Shown here: positions 9,042 through 16,373 of the stretch, in pieces | How the letters are laid out: each line of letters opens with the position of its first letter | Numbering within the stretch: position 1 is the first letter of the stretch | Assembly (NCBI GenBank): GCA_902779185.1 | Contig: CACZAM010000016.1 | Span: forward strand, 1 to 39,181 | Length of the DNA: 39,181 bases | From: an uncultured Eubacteriales bacterium | GTDB taxonomy: Bacteria > Bacillota > Clostridia > Peptostreptococcales > Anaerovoracaceae | Direction of reading: 5' to 3' | The notes under the pieces: model-generated | The model's database searches: none | What the model was told of the DNA's origin: nothing | What the model saw: only the letters and a program-made list of their open reading frames with translations | Translations under genes and position numbers: made by a program

Positions 9042-10385
9042 GTGAACTTTTTTTATATCAGTGACAACATAATATATAACGTGAGCGACATTACTGCGGG
9101 AGTATTCCTTGCCGGACTGATCATAAGAACGATTCTTCGCAGACCGGACCTGCCGCGGCTTTCTCACATGCTTGCTTCCGCTGAGCTGATACTTGCGGGG
9201 TTGTTTATCCGTGTCTCTGCAAGGGTCATAGGCGTACTGCCCGGAAACATTGAACTGGGAATGGGCATGCCGGATCTGTCAGACACTTCGAAGGTCATGA
9301 TATGGATCGTTTCCTTTGTCTTTCTCGTTTTAGGAGTGTTTGAAGCTGCGAATCATGTTATATACGTTAACAACAGTTCTGTAGCAGAGGGGCTGGCAAC
9401 CAGATTTGCTGTAACTTGTTTGATTGCAGCCGCGGGCATAGCTGCATTCATCTTTACGGGGAGCTTCAAGGTGTTCAGTGCAGCTATCCTTATTCAAATG
9501 ATATTTTACATAATATATTTACGCAGCAGCCTGTCGGTTGACGTTGCACGCGAATTCGGATACGCGGCTCTGCCTGCTATGATCATATTTATCGTTGCAC
9601 TGTCTTTCAGCCCTGCAAGGTTCACCGGATTCGGCCTGACGATCATGTTGTTTATTATTAATGAGCAATATGGTGATCATCTGCGGCAGGCTCTTGCAGA
9701 AAGAGAGGCGGATCTCGCGAAAAGCAGGGTGCAGCTGCTTATGAATCAGATTTCGCCGCACTACATTTTCAACTCCCTGCAGAGCATCAGCGGACTTTGC
9801 GATACAGATCCCGCCAAAGCAAGCGAAGCAATCAACACTTTTTCGGGCTACCTCCGGGGAAGCCTCGAAAACCTTACGCTGGAAAGTCTGATCCCGTTTT
9901 CGAGGGAACTCGAACATACGCAGGCCTATCTGGAACTTGAGAAGATCGCTGGTGATAAGAGGTTCGAGGTGGAGTGCGATCTGAGGGTGACTGACTTCAT
10001 GCTGCCTCCGCTTGTGCTGCAGCCTGTGGTGGAAAACGCGGTGAAGCATGGTGCGGCAAGGGCGGCATCGGGTTCAGAATCCGGAATGTCGGATGCAACA
10101 CATATCACCATAGCCACTTCTGAGCATGGTGGCAAAATATATATAGAGGTGACCGACTTCACAGAAGGCGGGACTGAAGCGGCCAACAACGGTGCGGAAG
10201 CAGTCAACGATGGTGCCGATTATGGAATTGCTGCCGGAAATCCTAAACGGAAGAGCGTCGGGCTCGAAAATGTACGCACCCGTCTGGCTATCCAGTGCGG
10301 AGGAACGCTTGAGATCAGCAGCTTCGCAGAGGGGACCAGAGTAACGATAACACTTGATGCGCTTAAAGATGAGGGGCAGCAATAA
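9042..10385 (+). CDS. LytS-type membrane sensor histidine kinase
   Basis: Sensor kinase of 447 aa pairing with the upstream response regulator. The N-terminal half (about 1-205) holds six or so membrane helices without a recognisable extracellular sensor domain. The His_kinase (PF06580) region has QISPHYIFNSLQ with phosphoacceptor H240. It is followed by the ATPase domain, with N-box VVENAVKHG near 331 and a G-box around SVGLENVRTRL near 406. The linker before the G-box (about 345-400) is longer than usual and Ala/Asn/Gly-rich. The start codon is GTG at 9042, 12 bp after the membrane-protein stop, with AAAGGCGG upstream. The operon organisation argues for one signalling unit. Confidence 0.92.
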   Translation: MNFFYISDNIIYNVSDITAGVFLAGLIIRTILRRPDLPRLSHMLASAELILAGLFIRVSARVIGVLPGNIELGMGMPDLSDTSKVMIWIVSFVFLVLGVFEAANHVIYVNNSSVAEGLATRFAVTCLIAAAGIAAFIFTGSFKVFSAAILIQMIFYIIYLRSSLSVDVAREFGYAALPAMIIFIVALSFSPARFTGFGLTIMLFIINEQYGDHLRQALAEREADLAKSRVQLLMNQISPHYIFNSLQSISGLCDTDPAKASEAINTFSGYLRGSLENLTLESLIPFSRELEHTQAYLELEKIAGDKRFEVECDLRVTDFMLPPLVLQPVVENAVKHGAARAASGSESGMSDATHITIATSEHGGKIYIEVTDFTEGGTEAANNGAEAVNDGADYGIAAGNPKRKSVGLENVRTRLAIQCGGTLEISSFAEGTRVTITLDALKDEGQQ

Positions 10386-10398
10386 ACAGAACAAAATA

Positions 10399-10441
10399 GT
10401 TACCCCCCATATTTATTAGCAGGGTAACAATTTGATATAAT
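10399..10441 (+). promoter_or_regulatory. Promoter of the CotH-family gene with a GTTACC/GGTAAC dyad
   Basis: A perfect TATAAT lies at 10436-10441. A TTATTA at 10413-10418 stands 17 bp upstream as a weak -35. GTTACC (10399-10404) and GGTAAC (10423-10428) form an inverted repeat flanking that -35, so it could be an operator. It starts just 14 bp after the kinase stop codon. It lacks the paired TGAC boxes of the adhesin promoters. Confidence 0.55.
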
Positions 10442-10472
10442 ACAAGCGAAGATAAAAAAGGTATCCGGGATA

Positions 10473-10499
10473 ACGGCTGGAAGGAGCCGTACGGTTTTT
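10473..10499 (+). promoter_or_regulatory. Leader hairpin with T-run before the CotH-family gene
   Basis: ACGGCT (10473-10478) and AGCCGT (10485-10490) form a 6-bp stem with loop GGAAGG, then ACGG and five Ts (10495-10499). It lies between the predicted promoter and the start codon, so it is a weak terminator or attenuator candidate. The stem is short and the claim is tentative. Confidence 0.3.
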
Positions 10500-10528
10500 G
10501 TGTTAACAGAAACACAGGGGAATATATT

Positions 10529-13500
10529 ATGAAAAAGCTATTGATTGCTTCGTTAATGACGTTTATGATGCTTGTCGTCATGGCTCCGGCTGTTACATTG
10601 ACAGCCGATGCGGCCACTGCCCCGACAAAAATGTGGGTGGAGTCAACGGAAGTTAACGGCTTACCAATAACGATTGAAGTATTACACAATACAATAAAAG
10701 TTTCGGGAAGAACATATACATATGATCAGCTGTTTTTGCCGGGAAATGTTGATCTGGATAAATGCTTTCTATCATGGGATGGTGATATGGAGGTCACTTT
10801 AAATGGCAAAAACTATAAAAGCGGTGAATGCCCTATCCTCTCGCTGAACACAGAATTGACTTATACCTTCAAGAATGGAAATCAGACTTCGAAAACGTTC
10901 AAAGTTACGACATATCAAGGTTCTAAAAGTGTACCGCCTGTCTTTATTGAAATCGATGAAAGTAACGGGAATCCTACAATTGAGCAGATGAATGCCAGTA
11001 CTGATCACTCTGTAGAATGTACAGGTCAGATCAACATTGATCACAAATGGTATGAATTGAGCAAAATGAAAGGCCGGGGCAACGCTTCGTGGAAGGAATC
11101 GGACGACAAAAAACCTTACAATATTACATTAGGGAAAAAGATCAACTTCCCCGGAGTTGATTCGGAAAAAACAAAAAAGTGGTCCTTTCTTGCTGAAGTC
11201 CTTGATCACAGTCTGATGTGTAACCGCACGGGGTACCATCTTGCTTACGAGTTAGGCATAGGTCAGGATACAACCTCTGCGGATGTCTGGATGAATGGTG
11301 AGTATATTGGCTGCTATACGGTTACTCCTAAAACCGATTCCTTTGTTCCTGATGATGGATACGCGCTGGAAGAGGATAACTATCTGGAGCCGGAAGGCGG
11401 TGATCCGCAGTTTGAACTCGATGGTCTGAAAAGAGCGAAAAACACCTGGAGTTCTTGCTATAACCTGATCACAGTTAAAAAAATCGGCGACGACCTGCTT
11501 TCTGATGAAGTCAATAAGTATGCATATGCCGAAAATACAATAAAGCCCTGGATGCAGAATGCCTGGGACTCCATACGTTTTACAGATGGCGACTATGAAC
11601 AGTATATTGACACTGAGAGCTTCGCCAGGATGTATCTAATGCATGAGTTCGTCAAGAGTTTTGATGTTTGTGCAGGCAGTATTTTGTTCCATCGTGATGG
11701 TACTTCCGATGATGATAAACTGATAGCCGGTCCTCTTTGGGACTTAGATAATGCTATGGGTTCAGTCTATAATAACGGGGATCTTGGCTCACAGGCAGAC
11801 CGTAGAAGCGCGGAAGGTTCATTTATAGCGAATATTACCGAGTACAAAACCTCGATTTATAAAACCTTTGGAGTAAAACATCCGGAATTTCTGATTGAGG
11901 TAAAACGCCAGTACAACTTAAACCGTGCTGCATTCGAGAGTTTTCCTAACGATGCAGCAAGGATGATCAATGAAATACGTGATTCGGCTATGATGAATCA
12001 CATGAAGGTCAATGACCTAGGTAATGATTACACTAATGGAAAAAACAATCATTACTATGGGTCGGACACTACTTTAAGCCCGGGTGAATATGTACAAAAA
12101 TACGTAAAGACTGGTGATTCCAGAACATCCTGGCCGAGCTATGCCCAGAATCTGAATACATATATAAGGGTCCGCTGCAAGTGGTTCAGTGATAATTATA
12201 AAGATGCCAATTATAATAATGTCTCGGCTATATTTGAATCGACGGATGGCGGAGAATATACGGTTACCGTTCAGGAAGGGGACGAAAGCACCAGCAACAC
12301 TGCAACAGGGGGTTATAACTGCACACTGCCTGTCGGTGCTCGGGTAACAGTGACTGCAGATCCAAAGAAGGGATTCTTTCTCGATGGCTGGTATAAGGGC
12401 GTTATCGGGAGCGATGGTGTTATAGGGCCTTCCGGTTCAGCCCTTTCAACGGAGAGTGAATACACATTTGCAACCGAGTCAGGTAAGGATATATGCCTGT
12501 ACGCTAAATTTGAAGAATGCACACATAACAACAAGACTGCCCATGCCGCAGTAGAGGCAACCTGTACAGAGGCAGGTAACAGTGCATACTGGAGCTGTGA
12601 GACTTGCGGCGAGTATTTTGCAGATGAAGAAGGAACCCGGGAAATCGAAGAAGGCAGCTGGATAACTGCAGCAACAGGTCATAATATGACTGCCCATGCC
12701 GCAGTAGAGGCAACCTGTACGGAGGCAGGCAACAGTGCATACTGGAGCTGTGATGCTTGTGGTAAGTTCTTCCTGGGTGAAAATGGTGCAACAGAGATCG
12801 AAGAAAACAGCTGGATCATTGATGCGCTTGGTCACGTTGAAGAAGTAGATGCGGCAGCAGCGCCGACGTGTACTGAAACAGGCTTGACAGAAGGAAAACA
12901 CTGCTCAAGATGCAACGAGATCCTGATAGCACAGGAAGAAGTACTTCCAACAGGACACACAGAAGTAGCGGATAAAGCAGTAGCGCCGACGTGCACAGAG
13001 ATAGGTCTGACAGCAGGCAGTCACTGTTCGGTATGCGGTGAAGTACTCGTTGCTCAGGAGACTGTACCGGCGAATGGCCATACTGAAGTAACAGACGAGG
13101 CGATAGAGCCAACCTGCACGGAGGAAGGCATGACAGCAGGCAGCCACTGCTCAGTATGCGGAGAAGTGCTCGTTGCTCAGGAGACAGTACCGGCAAATGG
13201 CCATACTGAAGTAACAGATGAGGCGATAGCGCCGACGTGTACAGAGACAGGTCTGACAGCAGGAAGTCACTGTTCAGTATGTGGTGAAGTACTCGTTGCT
13301 CAGGAGACAGTACCGGCAAATGGCCATACTGAAGTAACAGACGAAGCAATAGAGCCAACCTGCACGGAGGAAGGCATGACAGCAGGAAGTCACTGCTCAG
13401 TATGCGAATATGTAATCGTATCAACGCAGAAAGTGCCTGCACTTGGCCATAGCTGGGATAACGGCAAAGTCACAATAGAACCAACCTGCACAGAGGCAGG

Positions 13501-15904
13501 CGAGAAGACATTTACCTGCAGCAGATGCAGTGAGAAAAGGACTGAGACTATCGGTGCCGCCGGCCACAAGTGGAACAATGGCTATACTGTGGATACTCCG
13601 GCGACACACTCGGAGACCGGCATTGAGTCAATACACTGCTCAGTATGCAATGTGATCAAGCCTGATTCGGAAAGGGTGATCCCGGTAACAGAGCACGAGT
13701 TCGGAGATTGGGAGATCACCAAGGCTGCGACCTGCACGACAGACGGCAGCAAAAGGCACACATGCATCGATGAAGGCTGCGGATATGTGGAGACGGTCAC
13801 GATCCCTGCGACAGGACACAAGTGGAAGTCTGATTATACGATCGATACTGAACCGACGTGCACTGAAGCGGGCTCCAAGTCTAAGCACTGCACAGTCTGT
13901 GGAGAGAAAGATGAGGCGTCGATAACAAGCATCCCTGCATTGGACCATGACTGGGATAACGGCAAAGTCGCAAAGGAACCAACCTGCACAGAAGCAGGCG
14001 AGAAGACATTCACCTGCAGCAGATGCAACGAGACACGGACCGAGGTGATTGCAGCAAAAGGTCATAAATGGAATGAGACTTACACTGTAGATACTCCTGC
14101 AACCTGCACGGCAGAGGGCTCGGAATCCATTCACTGTTCTAGATGTGATACTATCAATGAATTAACAGCAACTGTTATTCCAAAGACAGATCATACATAC
14201 GGAAGCTGGGAGACAACAAAGGAGCCTAAATGCACAGAGACCGGATTGCGCCAGAAAGTCTGTACGTACTGCAAGGATAGCAAGTTAATTGAAGAGATCC
14301 CTGCAACGGGACATAGTTGGAACAATGACTATACTGTGGATACTCCGGCGACACACTCGGCGACCGGCGTTGAGTCAATCCATTGCTCAGTATGCGATAC
14401 GATCAGGCCTGATTCGCAAAGAGTGATCCCGGTCATTGAGCATGAGTTCGGCGATTGGGAAATCACCAAGGCGGCGACCTGCACGACTGACGGCAGCAAA
14501 AGGCACACATGCATCGATAAAGGCTGCGGATATGTGGAGACGGTCACGATCCCTGCGACAGGGCACAAGTGGAAGTCTGATTATACGATCGATAAAAAGG
14601 CTACGTGCACAGAGGATGGATCGGAATCAATCCACTGCTCGGTATGTAATGCGATCAAGCCTGATTCGGAAAGAGTAATCATGGCAACAGGGCACAAATA
14701 CAGTGACTGGAAACTCGTCATGGCAGCAACTGTCGATGAGGAAGGGTCAAGAGAACGCATCTGCTCGGTATGCGGTGATAAAGAAACTCAGGTAATAGAG
14801 AAGCTTGATGCTCAAGCTGTGGCCGATGCAGCAATAGCAGAAGCTGCGGAGGCTGCCGCGGAAGCGGAAAGGGCGGAAAAGGAAGCTGCTCAAGCGCAGG
14901 CAGAAGCAGATGAGGCGGCAAAGACTCCTGGTGAGGAAGCAGTCGCAGCAGCCATGAGGGCAATAACTGCAACAAAGTATTTTCAGAGTGTTGCAGCAAA
15001 GGCAAAAGAAGCGGCAGTAAAGGCAAAGACAGCATCTGACAAGGCTGTCGAAATAGCAAAAAAAGCTAAGGTAAAAGCAGATGAAGCAGTCGAAGAAGCT
15101 AAAAAGGCGTATGACACTGCGAAAACTGAGAGCGAGAAAGCAGCAGCGGAAAAAGCCGTAAAAGAAGCAGATGAGGTTGCGAATAAAGCTGCTGAGGCAG
15201 TTGAAACTGCAAACAAAACAGCTGAAAGCGCTGAGAAGGCTGAGACTAAGGCGGCTGAATCTGTGACTAAAGCAGATCAGGCTATAAAGACAGCAGAAGA
15301 CTCTGTAACAAACGCTGAGAAATCCGTTGCGGATCATATCGGCACTCCTGTTATAAAGCTCAGTAAAAAAGTCTTTACTTACAGATACAATGTGAAAAAG
15401 GTAAAGAAAAAGAAAACAGCTGTAGCGACGAAACAAAAACCGAAAGTAACAGTAACGCTAAATGGCAAAACGATTAGTGCGGATAATTACGTTCTGACCT
15501 GGTCAAATAAAAACAGCAGTGCGATCGGCAAGTACAGCGTTAAAGTTACACTGAAGGGTCAGTACAGCGGCGAAGCCAGGGCTGAGTACAGGATCGTTCC
15601 TAAGAGAGTTTCGATCAGGAAGATTGCGAAGGGAAAGAAGAAATTCACAGTAACATGGAAGAAGCTCAGTAAGAACGATATCAAGTATAAGGTCATCACC
15701 GGATACCAGATACGCTATGCTGCCAAAGCTGATTTCTCTGATAAAAAGATTGTCAAGGCCGGAAGTCTGAAGTCTGCAAAGAAGGTTATCAGCAAACTGG
15801 GAACTAAAAAGAAGTACTACGTGCAGATTCGCACATACAAGACTGTTGGCGGAAAAAAATACTGTTCTGCATGGAGCAAGACCAAGACTATCATAACCAA
15901 ATAA
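10529..15904 (+). CDS. Secreted CotH-family kinase-like protein with 18 cysteine-ribbon repeats
   Basis: Extracellular protein of 1791 aa. Signal peptide at 1-29, cleaved probably after AxA near TADAA. A CotH domain (about 150-450) has the family's RGNASW motif near 183, KPYNI, and AGPLWDLDNAMG near 404, the metal-binding WD-D region. CotH proteins of Bacillus spores are atypical protein kinases; activity here is inference. An InlB-like repeat follows (about 565-660). Then come 18 units of the form CTExG...HCSxCGE (about 664-1420), in which two first-cysteine positions are replaced by HS. Next is an Ala/Glu/Lys-rich coiled coil (about 1430-1600), and finally a basic, fibronectin-III-like C-terminus. 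No LPxTG or membrane anchor is seen, so it is secreted or held non-covalently. AGGGGA lies 9 bp before ATG 10529. It has its own promoter and terminator. Confidence 0.85.
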   Translation: MKKLLIASLMTFMMLVVMAPAVTLTADAATAPTKMWVESTEVNGLPITIEVLHNTIKVSGRTYTYDQLFLPGNVDLDKCFLSWDGDMEVTLNGKNYKSGECPILSLNTELTYTFKNGNQTSKTFKVTTYQGSKSVPPVFIEIDESNGNPTIEQMNASTDHSVECTGQINIDHKWYELSKMKGRGNASWKESDDKKPYNITLGKKINFPGVDSEKTKKWSFLAEVLDHSLMCNRTGYHLAYELGIGQDTTSADVWMNGEYIGCYTVTPKTDSFVPDDGYALEEDNYLEPEGGDPQFELDGLKRAKNTWSSCYNLITVKKIGDDLLSDEVNKYAYAENTIKPWMQNAWDSIRFTDGDYEQYIDTESFARMYLMHEFVKSFDVCAGSILFHRDGTSDDDKLIAGPLWDLDNAMGSVYNNGDLGSQADRRSAEGSFIANITEYKTSIYKTFGVKHPEFLIEVKRQYNLNRAAFESFPNDAARMINEIRDSAMMNHMKVNDLGNDYTNGKNNHYYGSDTTLSPGEYVQKYVKTGDSRTSWPSYAQNLNTYIRVRCKWFSDNYKDANYNNVSAIFESTDGGEYTVTVQEGDESTSNTATGGYNCTLPVGARVTVTADPKKGFFLDGWYKGVIGSDGVIGPSGSALSTESEYTFATESGKDICLYAKFEECTHNNKTAHAAVEATCTEAGNSAYWSCETCGEYFADEEGTREIEEGSWITAATGHNMTAHAAVEATCTEAGNSAYWSCDACGKFFLGENGATEIEENSWIIDALGHVEEVDAAAAPTCTETGLTEGKHCSRCNEILIAQEEVLPTGHTEVADKAVAPTCTEIGLTAGSHCSVCGEVLVAQETVPANGHTEVTDEAIEPTCTEEGMTAGSHCSVCGEVLVAQETVPANGHTEVTDEAIAPTCTETGLTAGSHCSVCGEVLVAQETVPANGHTEVTDEAIEPTCTEEGMTAGSHCSVCEYVIVSTQKVPALGHSWDNGKVTIEPTCTEAGEKTFTCSRCSEKRTETIGAAGHKWNNGYTVDTPATHSETGIESIHCSVCNVIKPDSERVIPVTEHEFGDWEITKAATCTTDGSKRHTCIDEGCGYVETVTIPATGHKWKSDYTIDTEPTCTEAGSKSKHCTVCGEKDEASITSIPALDHDWDNGKVAKEPTCTEAGEKTFTCSRCNETRTEVIAAKGHKWNETYTVDTPATCTAEGSESIHCSRCDTINELTATVIPKTDHTYGSWETTKEPKCTETGLRQKVCTYCKDSKLIEEIPATGHSWNNDYTVDTPATHSATGVESIHCSVCDTIRPDSQRVIPVIEHEFGDWEITKAATCTTDGSKRHTCIDKGCGYVETVTIPATGHKWKSDYTIDKKATCTEDGSESIHCSVCNAIKPDSERVIMATGHKYSDWKLVMAATVDEEGSRERICSVCGDKETQVIEKLDAQAVADAAIAEAAEAAAEAERAEKEAAQAQAEADEAAKTPGEEAVAAAMRAITATKYFQSVAAKAKEAAVKAKTASDKAVEIAKKAKVKADEAVEEAKKAYDTAKTESEKAAAEKAVKEADEVANKAAEAVETANKTAESAEKAETKAAESVTKADQAIKTAEDSVTNAEKSVADHIGTPVIKLSKKVFTYRYNVKKVKKKKTAVATKQKPKVTVTLNGKTISADNYVLTWSNKNSSAIGKYSVKVTLKGQYSGEARAEYRIVPKRVSIRKIAKGKKKFTVTWKKLSKNDIKYKVITGYQIRYAAKADFSDKKIVKAGSLKSAKKVISKLGTKKKYYVQIRTYKTVGGKKYCSAWSKTKTIITK
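12538..12843 (+). repeat. Two 153-bp repeat units inside the CotH-family gene
   Basis: The stretch starting TGCCCATGCCGC recurs at 12538 and 12691, a 153-bp (51-codon) period. The first half of each copy is nearly identical at DNA level, and both encode CTEAGNSAYWSC-type ribbon units. The second copy becomes degenerate towards its end. Confidence 0.7.
12830..13445 (+). repeat. 123-bp tandem repeats encoding 41-aa cysteine-ribbon units
   Basis: The anchor sequence around the second cysteine pair (GTATGCGG or a close variant) falls at about 12908, 13031, 13154, 13277 and 13400, an exact 123-bp period. The encoded unit contains CGEVLVAQETVPANGHTEV and CTExG. The central copies are nearly identical at DNA level, so this is a likely site of copy-number change. 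Confidence 0.85.
13571..14594 (+). repeat. Duplicated 277-bp block within the CotH-family gene
   Basis: Positions 13571-13847 and 14318-14594 are near-identical direct copies at an offset of 747 bp, differing at scattered bases. Each encodes an HS-variant ribbon unit plus a CTTDGSKRHTCID unit. The 747-bp offset is a whole number of codons, so recombination between copies would keep the frame. Confidence 0.8.
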
Positions 15905-15925
15905 AAAAACATTCCTACAACGAAA

Positions 15926-15964
15926 CGGGAGACGGTCTGATCGACCGCCTCCCGGCGTTTTTTT
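15926..15964 (+). terminator. Intrinsic terminator after the CotH-family gene
   Basis: CGGGAGACGGTC pairs with GACCGCCTCCCG around a TGATC-type loop with one A-C mismatch. It is followed by GCG and a run of seven Ts ending at 15964. It is a strong hairpin placed 22 bp after the stop codon. Confidence 0.9.
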
Positions 15965-16006
15965 GATAAAAGAATTATTCAAAAATTTCAAATTTTTATC
16001 AGAAAA

Positions 16007-16059
16007 CGTCAATATAAATCTTATAATGACGCATAATATGACGATATTGATGCTAAACT
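16007..16059 (+). promoter_or_regulatory. Paired-TGAC promoter A (distal, candidate small-RNA promoter)
   Basis: TGACG starts at 16027 and 16039 (12 bp apart), embedded in ATAATGACG-N3-AATATGACG. The -10-like TAAACT (16054-16059) begins 15 bp after the second box, as in the other three copies. CGTCA at 16007 stands 20 bp upstream of the first box; copy B has TGTCA at the same offset. The -10 is the weakest of the four. It lies between the terminator of the CotH-family gene and another terminator at 16102-16140. Confidence 0.55.
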
Positions 16060-16065
16060 TGAGTC

Positions 16066-16140
16066 AGATAAAACATAAATTCTTCATAAAACTCCTCTGA
16101 AGATGCCGGTCCCGAATGACAGGACCGGTATCTTTGTTTT
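16066..16140 (+). ncRNA. Candidate small RNA of about 75 nt with CU-rich loop
   Basis: Promoter A would start transcription near 16066, and the terminator at 16102-16140 would end it, giving a free-standing RNA of about 75 nt with no credible reading frame. TCTTC (16081-16085) can pair with GAAGA (16099-16103), exposing a loop containing CTCCTCT (16092-16098), which is complementary to Shine-Dalgarno sequences of GAGGAG type. The 3' terminator stem is strong. Start and end are inferred, not measured. Alternatively the hairpin is merely a second terminator for the upstream gene. Confidence 0.4.
16102..16140 (+). terminator. Intrinsic terminator between promoters A and B
   Basis: GATGCCGGTCC (16102-16112) pairs with GGACCGGTATC (16122-16132), with one G-U pair and loop CGAATGACA. 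It is followed by TTTGTTTT (16133-16140). There is no coding region between it and the preceding terminator at 15926-15964, so it implies a short transcript or a back-up terminator. Confidence 0.85.
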
Positions 16141-16157
16141 GAATCTTACAGGACGCT

Positions 16158-16210
16158 TGTCATAATTTACAACATAATGACGAGAAATATGACGCGCCCT
16201 CAACTATAAT
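16158..16210 (+). promoter_or_regulatory. Paired-TGAC promoter B upstream of the second adhesin
   Basis: TGACG at 16178 and 16190 in the context ATAATGACG-N3-AATATGACG, almost the same as copy A 151 bp upstream. A consensus -10 TATAAT lies at 16205-16210, again exactly 15 bp after the second box. TGTCA at 16158 matches the position of CGTCA in copy A. No terminator follows, so transcription would run into the adhesin gene with a leader of about 155 nt. Confidence 0.65.
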
Positions 16211-16258
16211 AATGTTGCAGTTAGATGAATATTACTTTTTTGTAAGATTACGCAATTA

Positions 16259-16292
16259 TTGACACAAAATTTGACGATTTGCATCGTATATT
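16259..16292 (+). promoter_or_regulatory. Paired-TGAC promoter C, proximal promoter of the second adhesin
   Basis: TTGACA (TGAC at 16260) and TTGACG (TGAC at 16272) are 12 bp apart. TATATT starts at 16287, 15 bp after the second box, the same -10 as in the first adhesin's promoter. In both adhesin promoters TATATG also stands 17 bp after the second box, giving a second possible -10. Predicted leader is about 75 nt. Confidence 0.65.
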
Positions 16293-16373
16293 ATATATGG
16301 AAAACTTTGGTTTTTATGTGTGCAAAAACAAAAGCATAAAACCACTAAAAACTGTTTTTCGAAAGGGTTATAG

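Noticed and set aside
12830-13445. Regular 123-bp repeats that might suggest a CRISPR array.
   Set aside because: The whole unit is repeated without unique spacers and lies in one open frame encoding 41-aa protein repeats.
16241-16258. A hairpin TTAC-T6-GTAA region between promoters B and C as a terminator.
   Set aside because: The Ts lie in the loop, not after the stem, and the stem is only four to five pairs.
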